A stretch of 10,598 nucleotides of DNA. It comes from Bacteroidota bacterium (lineage in GTDB: Bacteria > Bacteroidota > Bacteroidia > Chitinophagales > Chitinophagaceae). Position 1 is the first letter of the stretch, and each line of letters opens with the position of its first letter. Below, piece after piece: positions 1 through 5,781 of the stretch. The stretch lies in the NCBI GenBank assembly GCA_023392575.1, contig JAEVYV010000292.1, positions 1 through 10,598 of the forward strand, given 5' to 3'. The notes beneath the pieces were generated by a model. That model was not told where the DNA came from. It did no database searches and was given only the letters and a program-made list of their open reading frames with translations. The position numbers and the translations under genes are program-made.

Positions 1-214
1 GTTCGTAGCTTATCCAACTGCTGTCAAGCGTTATTTTAAATGTTAGGTCTGCCGATATTTTTTTTCCGCTGGAAAATTCACCGTCGCCTGTCCAACTGCC
101 TACAAAAAAGTTTACAAATTCGTCGGTTAATTTGAAATTTGAATTTGTTGTCTGGGCGGTCACGTATGTAGTTGCACATACAAGAAAGAGAGAGAGGAAT
201 AATTTGTTCTTCAT
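1..214 (-). CDS. Exported protein, DUF1579-like N-terminus (partial)
   Basis: The first 71 codons of a minus-strand gene are present; the rest lies beyond the left edge. It starts at the ATG complementary to 212-214. The N-terminus has a Lys-Asn-Lys start, a hydrophobic core (LFLSLFLVCATT) and a likely signal peptidase I site after VTA, before Gln21, so the product is probably periplasmic or secreted. The mature part contains FFVGSWTGDGEF followed by SGKKISADLTF and SSWISYE. This resembles the opening strands of the lipocalin-like DUF1579 family, in which a G-x-W motif starts a beta-barrel. The family match is from memory of the pattern and only the N-terminus can be judged. A TAnnTTTG-like box lies just upstream. 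Confidence 0.7.
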   Translation of the reverse strand, partial: MKNKLFLSLFLVCATTYVTAQTTNSNFKLTDEFVNFFVGSWTGDGEFSSGKKISADLTFKITLDSSWISYE

Positions 215-221
215 TTCGTTT

Positions 222-229
222 CAAAAGTA
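222..229 (-). promoter_or_regulatory. Possible -7 box (TACTTTTG) for the exported protein
   Basis: Read on the minus strand, these bases are TACTTTTG, an exact match to the Bacteroidota -7 consensus TAnnTTTG. The box ends seven bases before the ATG at 214, so transcription from it would give an almost leaderless mRNA. No convincing TTTG -33 box is seen at the usual distance, so the call is tentative. Confidence 0.3.
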
Positions 230-271
230 AAAATCGAGTTTTAACTTCTAGGCCCGCTCATCAAATAAATC

Positions 272-287
272 CAAAGTCCGGACTTTG
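272..287. repeat. 16-bp perfect palindrome
   Basis: The bases CAAAGTCCGGACTTTG form a perfect two-fold palindrome between the divergent exported-protein gene (start 214) and the DUF1801 gene (start 417). A hairpin would have only a CCGG loop and no T-run follows on either strand, so a dimeric regulator site is more plausible than a terminator. The rest of the 215-416 interval shows no gene. The palindrome is seen directly; the operator role is inference. Confidence 0.4.
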
Positions 288-416
288 ATCCTTGCTAATT
301 TGGGTTGAACAGGAGCTTCGTTGCCCTAACGTACATCATTTAGTTGTGTGTCATTTTAGACAGGCCTCACGCCACAGCCGCAGTTTTTCTGTATTTTAAA
401 CTTTTAAAATTGACCT

Positions 417-887
417 ATGCAATCGAAAGCAACAACTGTTGACCAGTACATAGACGAGCTTCCAGAAGACAGGAAGAAAGCGATCGCTGAATTGAGAAAT
501 GTGATCAAAAAGAATATTCCCAAGGGTTTCCAGGAAGGCATGGGCTATGGCATGGCCGGTTACGTGGTGCCGCATAGTAAATACCCCGCAGGCTATCACT
601 GTGATCCAAAATTGCCCCTGCCCTTTATGGGGTTTGCATTGCAGAAAAATTTTATTGCCATCTATCACATGGGGATATATGCTGATCCAAAACTATTAAA
701 ATGGTTCACCGAAGCCCATGCCAAAGCATCTCCCAAAAAACTGGATATGGGCAAGAGTTGTTTGCGGTATAAAAAGCCGGAAGACATCCCTTATAAACTT
801 ATCGGCGAATTGGTTTCTAAAATAACGCCTGATGAATGGATTGAACTGTATGAAAGTAATTTTAAAAACCACAGGAAGAGAAAATAG
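417..887 (+). CDS. DUF1801 domain protein (YdhG-like)
   Basis: This 156-residue protein has the features of the DUF1801 family, whose members adopt a frataxin-like alpha/beta fold. They are found in bacteria as small soluble cytoplasmic proteins such as Bacillus YdhG; a role in iron handling has been proposed but is not settled. An N-terminal helix with VDQYIDELPEDRKKAI (residues 8-23) is followed by the typical E-G-M-G-Y-G-M segment (40-46), a Y-V-V-P strand, LPFMGFALQKNFIAIYHMG, and a C-terminal K-S-C-L-R-Y segment before a helix and a basic tail. The length is slightly above the usual ~110-150. ATG 417 fits the conserved N-terminus. It stands alone: the exported protein is divergent to the left and no terminator separates it from the CinA-like gene 173 bases downstream. 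Confidence 0.85.
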   Translation: MQSKATTVDQYIDELPEDRKKAIAELRNVIKKNIPKGFQEGMGYGMAGYVVPHSKYPAGYHCDPKLPLPFMGFALQKNFIAIYHMGIYADPKLLKWFTEAHAKASPKKLDMGKSCLRYKKPEDIPYKLIGELVSKITPDEWIELYESNFKNHRKRK

Positions 888-1060
888 CTCATTGAAGACA
901 AACGCCCATTTGAGGACGATTAAGACTTTCTTTGACCCACGACAATTAGTAAAGACCGAGTTGTATTCAAAAACCAAAACAGCACCTATTGACGGGAGAA
1001 AAGCCGCACCCAACATAGGGTTTGGCAAGATGTTCGCATGTATCAACACAAATACCAGGA

Positions 1061-1546
1061 ATGCTTTACGACGAGCAAACAATCAACAGCATCAAAGATT
1101 GGCTGACCGAGCACAAACGCACATTATCCGTAGCCGAAAGCGTAACAGCCGGTCATCTGCAGGCCGCTTTTTCATCGGCCCTGGAAGCATCGCAATTTTT
1201 TCAGGGCGGCATCACCGCATACAATGCCGGACAGAAATGCCGGCACCTTAATATCGAGCCCATCGCGGGGCTGGAAAACGATTGCGTCAGCGAGCAGGTT
1301 GCCTGCGAAATGGCCCTGAACGCCAACAAGCTTTTCATCAGCCATTACGGAATTGCCATTACCGGCTATGCCAGCAAAATGCCCGAAAAAGGCCTCAATG
1401 ACCTGTTTGCATTTTTTGCCATTGCCGAGAACAATAAAGTACTCCTTTGTAAAAAAATTACAACCCGGCTGGAAAGAGTGGAGGCCCAGGTAGATTATGC
1501 CAAACAGGTGATCAAAGCGTTTGAAACGCTCCTAAAAAACAAGTAG
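1061..1546 (+). CDS. CinA C-terminal-domain protein (PncC-like, divergent)
   Basis: A 161-residue stand-alone CinA C-terminal domain. In this family PncC deamidates nicotinamide mononucleotide to nicotinic acid mononucleotide in pyridine-nucleotide salvage. The catalytic serine motif A-E-S-V-T-A-G is present (Ser27), and GGITAYNAGQK carries Tyr54 and Lys59 in the Y-x4-K spacing of active enzymes. The usual glycine-rich T-G-I-A-G-P-G-G loop is replaced by ITGYASKMPEKG (about residues 103-114), so substrate binding may differ. The reading frame stays open upstream to a TTG at 1022, but the ATG at 1061 gives the usual family length and was preferred. No full-length CinA MoCF domain is attached. 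It ends tail to tail with the VOC gene, 41 bases apart. The family is secure; NMN deamidase activity is not. Confidence 0.82.
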   Translation: MLYDEQTINSIKDWLTEHKRTLSVAESVTAGHLQAAFSSALEASQFFQGGITAYNAGQKCRHLNIEPIAGLENDCVSEQVACEMALNANKLFISHYGIAITGYASKMPEKGLNDLFAFFAIAENNKVLLCKKITTRLERVEAQVDYAKQVIKAFETLLKNK

Positions 1547-1565
1547 CAGGAATGATTCCCGCTAC
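1533..1565 (-). terminator. Hairpin between convergent CinA and VOC genes, likely minus-strand terminator
   Basis: GTAGCAGG (1543-1550) and CCCGCTAC (1558-1565) can pair with a single A-C mismatch around the seven-base AATGATT loop. Read on the minus strand the stem is followed by TTGTTTTTT, so it fits an intrinsic terminator for the SRPBCC-VOC unit. No T-run follows on the plus strand. The TAG stop of the CinA-like gene lies inside the left arm. Confidence 0.5.
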
Positions 1566-1587
1566 TACAACCGCCGCCTTTTGTTTG

Positions 1588-2061
1588 CTATGCCCGGTTA
1601 TACGCTTCTTCCAGGTCTTTAATGATGATCTTGTCCATCTGCATCATGGCCTGCATTACCCGGCTGGTTTTGCCGGCATCTTTATCGGCCATGAGTCTGG
1701 GCAATACTTCGGGCACAATTTGCCAGGACAGGCCGAATTTATCTTTGAGCCAACCGCACCGGGATTTTTGGCCGCCTTCGGAAAGTTTTTCCCAAAGCTC
1801 GTCGACTTCTTCCTGGGTGTGACAGTTTACGACAAACGAAATGGCTTCCGTAAACGAAAATGTCGGCCCGCCGTTTAAGGCAATGAACTCCTGTCCGTCG
1901 AGTTGAAATACCGCCGTCATGACCGAGCCTTCCGGCCCCGGACCGCCTTTGCCGTAGCGGGTTACGGTTCCGATCTTTGCGTTTTTAAAAACAGAGGTAT
2001 AAAAGTTCATGGCTTCCTCGGCCTGGTGGTTGAACCATAAAAAAGGAGTAATCTTTTGCAT
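1588..2061 (-). CDS. PhnB-type VOC family protein (3-dmu-9_3-mt domain)
   Basis: A 157-residue cytoplasmic protein of the vicinal oxygen chelate superfamily, in the PhnB/3-demethylubiquinone-9 methyltransferase-like group. The start QKITPFLWFNHQAEEAMNFY is characteristic, followed by T-S-V-F-K-N, a Gly-Pro-rich turn (GKGGPGPEGSV), FQLDGQEFIALNGGP, ISFVVNC, the helix EEVDELWEKLSEGG, and the closing FGLSWQIVPEVLPRL. A C-terminal helix with V-M-Q-A-M-M-Q-M is also typical. The frame is open ten codons further upstream to 2091, but family members begin at the MQKIT methionine, so 2061 was chosen. Despite the historical Pfam name, most members are not shown to be methyltransferases; the substrate is unknown. 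It lies 53 bases downstream of the SRPBCC gene on the same strand and is probably cotranscribed with it. Confidence 0.88.
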   Translation of the reverse strand: MQKITPFLWFNHQAEEAMNFYTSVFKNAKIGTVTRYGKGGPGPEGSVMTAVFQLDGQEFIALNGGPTFSFTEAISFVVNCHTQEEVDELWEKLSEGGQKSRCGWLKDKFGLSWQIVPEVLPRLMADKDAGKTSRVMQAMMQMDKIIIKDLEEAYNRA

Positions 2062-2114
2062 ATAGCTTGCGTTTGGTTTACTAAAGTGCACCTAATGGAT
2101 TTTTCGGGTGCGGT

Positions 2115-2558
2115 TTATTTATTTTCTTCCGACAGCGCTTTTACCTTCTCTAAGGCCTTGGGCCATGTGGCCTCAAAATAATCTTTGAAGGCTTCCAAAA
2201 CATCCATCTCAACAAGCAATTCGGTTTTGCCGTCAACTCCCTTCAGGGTGTAGTTTTCCAGGCAGCCGGCCCATTCTTTTACCTTTTCGCTGTCCAGGTC
2301 CTCTACCCCATTGTTTATTTCACCCAAGTGTTTTATCGACAAAAACTCATTGGGAATATGCTCGGCAATTGCAGCCACCATGCCCCGGTTCCGGGCATCC
2401 AAAAACAAAGCCCTGCTGCCCTTTTTCCAGTCGGTTTCCACCCTTGAGCCTTCGCAAAAAACCGAAGTCCATAACGGGTAGGTTTCTTTTCCCAAAAGCA
2501 CCTCCCATACTTTTTCTTTGGAAGCGTTGATGCTGATTAAAAATTGTTTTCTTTCCAT
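2115..2558 (-). CDS. SRPBCC (AHSA1/START-like) domain protein
   Basis: A 147-residue protein of the SRPBCC fold, AHSA1-like branch, which forms a helix-grip cavity for hydrophobic ligands. The opening MERKQFLISINASKEKVWEV, then L-L-G-K-E-T-Y-P-L-W, is the typical first strand plus helix. It is followed by the GSRVETDWKKGSRALFLD turn, a central strand with F-L-S-I-K-H-L-G, and the C-terminal helix YFEATWPKALEKVKALSEE. The frame is open 19 codons upstream, but the methionine at 2558 matches the family start. It is first in a two-gene unit with the VOC protein; small SRPBCC and VOC genes are often neighbours in Bacteroidota. Ligand and role cannot be read from sequence. Confidence 0.83.
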   Translation of the reverse strand: MERKQFLISINASKEKVWEVLLGKETYPLWTSVFCEGSRVETDWKKGSRALFLDARNRGMVAAIAEHIPNEFLSIKHLGEINNGVEDLDSEKVKEWAGCLENYTLKGVDGKTELLVEMDVLEAFKDYFEATWPKALEKVKALSEENK

Positions 2559-2577
2559 GGCTGTACATTTTTCCAAA

Positions 2578-2606
2578 CAAAGGTGGACGCCTTTCAACAA
2601 AACAAA
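2578..2606 (-). promoter_or_regulatory. Possible Bacteroidota-type promoter for the SRPBCC-VOC unit
   Basis: On the minus strand a TTTG (2603-2606) is followed, after 17 bases, by CACCTTTG (2578-2585). This is one base off the TAnnTTTG -7 consensus. It would start transcription just ahead of the ATG at 2558. The match is imperfect in an AC-rich stretch, so confidence is low. The remainder of the divergent 2607-2807 interval shows no gene. Confidence 0.27.
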
Positions 2607-2807
2607 GAGGTGCAATCACGGCAATTTAAGGGCTGATTCCGGCAGCCGGACCAAGGCAAAACCCAACTGTAACCCTTTGAAAAATGCTCTACCTGCATTT
2701 TGCGTGTCCGTTAACGAAAGACGCAGGCAGATCTGGCACAGATTTTCGGCCTAGGTTCATGTTCTATTTTTCAGGACTTTTGAACAATCATTTCAAAATC
2801 AACTAAT

Positions 2808-3404
2808 ATGCGAAACTTTGTAAAATTCTTTTCGGCGGCCTGCATCGCTGCCGCCGGTTCGTTGGTGATGGCTTCCTGCAACAACAGCACATCTGCAGGT
2901 GCCGGCAATACCCAAGGCGACTCCACTACCGCTAAGGAAAAAAAATATGCCGAAGCTGTAATCAGTCCTACATTTAGCGACACAGCCGTAAACGGCACGA
3001 TTGAATTTGAGCAGGAAGACAACGGAAAAGTAAAAATGGAGCTGCAATTAACCATTCCCTCCAAGGCCAATAAAAGCGTTGCGGTGCACATTCACGAGCA
3101 CGGCGATTGCGGCGACACGGGTAAGAATGCACACGGCCACTGGAACCCAACCGGCTCCAATCACGGCAAATGGGGCAGCGGTTCGTTCCATTCCGGTGAC
3201 ATCGGCAACGTAACGCTGGACAGCGAAGGAAAAGGAAAAATGGAACTGGAAACAGACCTCTGGTCCATTGGCGGAGATGAGAAAAAGAACATCCTGAACC
3301 GATCCATCATTGTGCACGGCGGGGAAGACGACTATACTTCGCAGCCGGCGGGCAACTCCGGAACCCGGATTGGGTGCGGCCTGATCACCGAGAAAAAAAG
3401 CTAA
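2808..3404 (+). CDS. sodC: Cu/Zn superoxide dismutase, lipoprotein
   Basis: A 198-residue envelope-anchored Cu/Zn superoxide dismutase, which converts superoxide to hydrogen peroxide and oxygen outside the cytoplasm. The signal peptide ends in lipobox V-M-A-S-C with Cys24 as the lipidated residue, followed by a Ser/Thr/Gly linker to about residue 45. All metal ligands can be placed by alignment to the eukaryotic enzyme: His94 and His96 (VHIHEHGDC), bridging His111 (GHWNP), His119 (SNHGKW), His128 and Asp131 (FHSGDIGN), and His170 (IIVHGGEDD). Cys101 and Cys190 can form the conserved disulfide, and Arg187 in G-T-R-I-G-C-G is the active-site arginine. The enzyme should therefore be active. It is monocistronic, with a terminator 20 bases after the stop. 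Confidence 0.96.
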   Translation: MRNFVKFFSAACIAAAGSLVMASCNNSTSAGAGNTQGDSTTAKEKKYAEAVISPTFSDTAVNGTIEFEQEDNGKVKMELQLTIPSKANKSVAVHIHEHGDCGDTGKNAHGHWNPTGSNHGKWGSGSFHSGDIGNVTLDSEGKGKMELETDLWSIGGDEKKNILNRSIIVHGGEDDYTSQPAGNSGTRIGCGLITEKKS

Positions 3405-3424
3405 GCGGCGCTGCTAATTTTTTG

Positions 3425-3456
3425 AAAGCCATGTTCCGGAAACATGGCTTTTTATT
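3425..3456 (+). terminator. Intrinsic terminator of the superoxide dismutase gene
   Basis: An 11-bp perfect stem, AAAGCCATGTT (3425-3435) with AACATGGCTTT (3441-3451), closes a five-base CCGGA loop and runs into TTTTTATTT. It starts 20 bases after the sodC stop codon. Confidence 0.85.
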
Positions 3457-3736
3457 TGGAGTCTGACCGATGAGACGAGCTTACACCAATACGCATAAGA
3501 TAGGCGCAACCGTTATCCTTCCATGAAGATCGTTGCCACAAGGTGAAAAAATCCGGCACCAATCAAAGCCTTTCCCGCCTGTTTTCCATTTTAAATTTCA
3601 GCCTTTATAAACCTGAAAAAGGTGGTCCATCTCCGGCAATCATTAAAAACAATAACCTGAAAAAATACAGGTGCACACAAAGCAACTATGCCCGTGCAAC
3701 ACGGGCATAGCAATACTAATGAAGGCACCATGCATT
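3457..3736. other. Intergenic stretch without a convincing gene
   Basis: No open frame here has coding character. The stretch holds an 11-base direct repeat, AACCTGAAAAA, at 3610-3620 and 3654-3664, and a GC-rich hairpin at 3686-3710. No tRNA-like or riboswitch-like fold was recognised. Confidence 0.5.
3686..3710. repeat. Perfect 11-bp stem, 3-base-loop hairpin
   Basis: CTATGCCCGTG (3686-3696) and CACGGGCATAG (3700-3710) pair perfectly around CAA. It lies 27 bases beyond the stop of the minus-strand disordered-protein gene, so it could end or protect that transcript. Neither side carries a real T-run (minus side TTGCTTTGTG), so it is not a standard intrinsic terminator. Confidence 0.65.
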
Positions 3737-3991
3737 TTAGATCGACGCATCTTCGCTGCGATCGGAACGCACGTTCGAAGACCGGTTGCTTTGTTCATCC
3801 AAACCGGTTTCCCGGCCCGATTCGCCCCGGCCAAAACTGTCTTGCTGCTCACGGTGCTGACCGCCCAATGGGCTGCCGGTCCTTTGCTCGGTACCTTCCA
3901 CACCTTGTTCCGTTCTTTCGCTTCCCAATTCAGGATTTTGATTTCTGCTGTCTTCCTGACCCAGGTTTTGATTGTTTCTGTTTTCTGCCAT
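3737..3991 (-). CDS. Small hydrophilic, intrinsically disordered protein (hydrophilin-like)
   Basis: An 84-residue product made almost entirely of Glu, Gln, Asn, Arg, Ser and Gly. It has 11 glycines and 10 arginines but no lysine, cysteine, tryptophan or tyrosine, and a single phenylalanine. It opens MAENRNNQNLGQEDSRNQNP, and repeated T-E-Q and S-x-R units follow. There is no signal peptide or membrane segment. Such composition matches the hydrophilin/LEA-like class linked to desiccation or osmotic stress in other organisms; that role is inferred from composition only. Other frames overlapping this region, including a plus-strand one of 111 codons, are Pro/Cys/Phe-rich and look like shadows. 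It begins at an ATG complementary to 3989-3991, with no clear ribosome site. A strong hairpin lies just downstream. Confidence 0.6.
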   Translation of the reverse strand: MAENRNNQNLGQEDSRNQNPELGSERTEQGVEGTEQRTGSPLGGQHREQQDSFGRGESGRETGLDEQSNRSSNVRSDRSEDASI

Positions 3992-4073
3992 AACTGTAGG
4001 TTTTAGTAATTGATGCTGCCACTACATAAACTTTTATGCCAGAGTACGTAAAGGAAAATGGCAAGACCCGCAT

Positions 4074-4102
4074 AAAAAAAGTCCGCCGTAAAAACAGCGG
4101 AC
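4074..4102 (-). terminator. Intrinsic terminator downstream of the exported 141-residue protein
   Basis: On the minus strand GTCCGC and GCGGAC (4097-4102 and 4081-4086) pair around a ten-base loop and run straight into seven Ts (complement of 4074-4080). It lies 59 bases past the stop at 4161 and separates that gene from the disordered-protein gene. Confidence 0.75.
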
Positions 4103-4160
4103 GATTAAAATAACTGCTTGCTATATGCTAAGAAGGTAAATACCTAACCTTACCATGCGC

Positions 4161-4586
4161 TTATAACTTGGTTACCGAAAATTCTTCTTTCACATAGGTG
4201 CTTCTATTCAGTTCCACCACCTGTGTTTCTCTTGATTTGCCGGAAGACACGGTCAAAATCAGCTTGATGTTTTCGGGTTGGTCCTGAGCGATCTGGAATT
4301 TTTTGGAAAATTTCTTTCCGTTGAACTCCGTGGTGTACAACAACACACGGTGGGCATCGTGAATGCTGATTTGCAGAGGTTTTTCCTCATTATTTTCAAT
4401 TTCCACCTGCACCACCGGCTGGTTGTTTACTTTTCCCAAATAGCTGATCACCGGTTTGGACCCGCCAACATCCTGCGCTGCACTGTGAAACCCGGGAACA
4501 ATAAGCAGCACTGCTGCCAGAAACAAACCCAAAAAAGTACGTACTGAAGTAGCGACAAAGGCCGAACGAATCATTTGCTTTTTCAT
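4161..4586 (-). CDS. Exported beta-rich protein of unknown function
   Basis: A 141-residue protein with a strong Sec signal peptide: basic start MKKQMIR, hydrophobic core FLGLFLAAVLLIVPG (residues 18-32), and a likely cleavage after S-A-A, before Gln38. The mature ~104 residues alternate polar and hydrophobic positions in a beta-sandwich-like pattern: ISYLGKVNNQPVVQVEIEN, PLQISIHDAHRVLLYTTEFN, NIKLILTVSSG and TQVVELNRSTYVKEEFSVTKL-type strands. It has no cysteine and no visible catalytic motif. The layout recalls small secreted beta-sandwich proteins common in Bacteroidota, but I cannot name a family. It is monocistronic, with its own terminator downstream and a long 5' interval. Met5 is an alternative start; Met1 gives the better signal peptide. 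Confidence 0.8.
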   Translation of the reverse strand: MKKQMIRSAFVATSVRTFLGLFLAAVLLIVPGFHSAAQDVGGSKPVISYLGKVNNQPVVQVEIENNEEKPLQISIHDAHRVLLYTTEFNGKKFSKKFQIAQDQPENIKLILTVSSGKSRETQVVELNRSTYVKEEFSVTKL

Positions 4587-4860
4587 ATCGAATAGTTATT
4601 GTTTGCGTGACAATCTCTACTTCATATATGCAATCGAAAACAGCAGGCAATCATACGCAATGGAAGGCTCCATTGCATCTCTATTCGGGTGTAAAATTAA
4701 ACCAGGGAACAGGGCGGCCTCAATCAAAATTGCTCCGGTTCTGTAACAGCCAAAACAGACCAGTTTTCTCAAACCGTTGACACACAGCGGTTTCAACCCT
4801 ATTTTAACTTTATTTCCAACACCGGTTTTGGTTTTCTTAAAATGAAGATCCGTATGGATG
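4587..4860. other. Long upstream region without a gene
   Basis: About 275 bases upstream of the exported-protein gene hold no convincing open frame. The one clear structure is the inverted repeat at 4657-4676. The region has AT-rich tracts that could carry a minus-strand promoter, but no good TAnnTTTG box was found. Confidence 0.5.
4657..4676. repeat. 8-bp perfect inverted repeat, 4-base spacer
   Basis: GCAATGGA (4657-4664) and TCCATTGC (4669-4676) flank AGGC. It lies 71 bases upstream of the exported-protein start at 4586 and no T-run follows on either strand. That position suits an operator or a 5' leader hairpin; the function is inference. Confidence 0.45.
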
Positions 4861-4896
4861 AAAACAAAAAAACGCCAAGGAGGCGTCTTTTTTTAA
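4861..4896. terminator. Bidirectional intrinsic terminator
   Basis: ACGCC (4872-4876) and GGCGT (4882-4886) pair around AAGGA. A run of As precedes the stem (4866-4872) and a run of Ts follows it (4888-4894), so a T-run is read on both strands. On the minus strand it ends the 81-residue protein gene 20-40 bases after its stop; no plus-strand gene reads into it here. Confidence 0.75.
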
Positions 4897-4916
4897 TTAT
4901 CTTAACCTGAATCAAT

Positions 4917-5162
4917 TTACAGCATGCCCTCCAGCATTTTGGAAGCCATGCTTAGGGCGGCAACCGGCGACTCAAACAGCCGGACGTTCCCGTCTTCGCT
5001 CCTGATCCGCACGCCGCTGTCGCTGCCCGAAGAGGGCTCGCTAAAATAATAGCTGGCGGTAAAATATTCCTTGGGAATGATGTTGGGATTGGAACGCTCA
5101 ACCGGGTGTGGATCCACTTTGATCCACACCTCCCGGCCCCGGATGGATTGCTTTTCTATCAT
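4917..5162 (-). CDS. Hypothetical 81-residue protein
   Basis: I do not recognise this protein. It opens MIEKQSIRGREVWIKVDPHP, continues through NIIPKEYFTASYYFSEP, then a Ser/Gly/Asp-rich turn (SSGSDSGVRIRSEDG), and ends in an amphipathic helix, SPVAALSMASKMLEGML. The predicted pattern is strand-strand-strand-helix, soluble and cytoplasmic, with no signal peptide or cysteine. The frame is open, starts with ATG and ends just before an intrinsic terminator, which supports a real gene. It lies 69 bases downstream of the CheY-like receiver gene on the same strand, with no clear terminator between them, so the two may share a transcript. A role in the signalling cluster is possible but only by position. 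Confidence 0.7.
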   Translation of the reverse strand: MIEKQSIRGREVWIKVDPHPVERSNPNIIPKEYFTASYYFSEPSSGSDSGVRIRSEDGNVRLFESPVAALSMASKMLEGML

Positions 5163-5231
5163 AATGAAGATTGAAACCCGAACAGAATAACTTCTTTTTA
5201 TTTAAGCCGAACGAACCGGCGCAAACCACCC

Positions 5232-5615
5232 TCAAGCAAGCAATCCTTTTATGGACTGGTAAAGTTGGCTTCTGGTAAAGGGTTTTTCCAAAAACAAATC
5301 GGCGCCGTTTTCCATGGCCACATCCCGGGCCGCTCCATCGTACCCCGAAATCATGATGATTTTTACGGAAGGGTAATTGCTTTTAATGAAGCTGATAAAA
5401 TCAACCCCAAATCCGTCCGGCAGTTTATTGTCCAGAATAACAACCGCCGGTTGTTCTTTTTGCAGCATTTGTTCGGCCGCCGAAAGCGATTTAACATGCT
5501 CCAGTTCCATTTCCTTTCCGTTCAACATAATGTTCAGCAGCAGGCACATATCGCCTTCGTCTTCAATGATAAGCACTTTTTTGGCCTTAGTGGCTTGCAG
5601 TGTGGATGTTGACAT
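5232..5615 (-). CDS. Stand-alone response regulator receiver (CheY-like)
   Basis: A 127-residue single-domain receiver that accepts a phosphoryl group from a histidine kinase. Acidic pair Glu18-Asp19 (VLIIEDEGD), phospho-acceptor Asp62 (VVILDNKLPDG), Ser90 at the Thr/Ser switch position (IIMISGYDG) and Lys111 in E-K-P-F are all present. Nothing follows the receiver, so there is no DNA-binding or enzymatic output. The first ~12 residues are a short polar extension. It is divergent from the Rcp1-type receiver at 5782, and is encoded on the same strand as the large kinase but separated from it. Output is probably by protein contact or as an intermediate in a phosphorelay; the partner kinase is presumed from proximity. 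Confidence 0.92.
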   Translation of the reverse strand: MSTSTLQATKAKKVLIIEDEGDMCLLLNIMLNGKEMELEHVKSLSAAEQMLQKEQPAVVILDNKLPDGFGVDFISFIKSNYPSVKIIMISGYDGAARDVAMENGADLFLEKPFTRSQLYQSIKGLLA

Positions 5616-5741
5616 GATTCTGTTTTTTTAGTTGAGAAACAATAAAAGATGGCTTTGCCTGCTTAGTACATTAAAAAATCGTTCCAAAAACGGCATCCGG
5701 CATGGCAAAAATCAGGATGGTAATCCCATCTGTTTTATCCA

Positions 5742-5749
5742 TAAATTTG
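5742..5749 (+). promoter_or_regulatory. Possible -7 box (TAAATTTG) for the Rcp1-type receiver
   Basis: TAAATTTG matches the Bacteroidota TAnnTTTG consensus exactly and lies 32 bases upstream of the ATG at 5782, a normal leader length. No clear TTTG is present at the -33 position, so confidence is moderate at best. Confidence 0.38.
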
Positions 5750-5781
5750 ACGGTTGGGATTTCGTTCCTAAATGCAGAAAC

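Noticed and set aside
832..1251. A 139-codon plus-strand frame bridging DUF1801 and the CinA-like gene
   Set aside because: It overlaps both real genes in another frame and its product is Arg/His-rich with no domain.
3671..4006. A 111-codon plus-strand frame with hydrophobic stretches opposite the disordered protein
   Set aside because: Its hydrophobic segments are the complement of Gln/Glu/Asn codons of the minus-strand gene. It overlaps the hairpin and has no recognisable signal or family.
5632..5781. A 50-residue N-terminal extension of the Rcp1-like receiver from a TTG
   Set aside because: The extension has no conserved pattern and contains an exact TAnnTTTG box; the receiver fold begins at the ATG at 5782.
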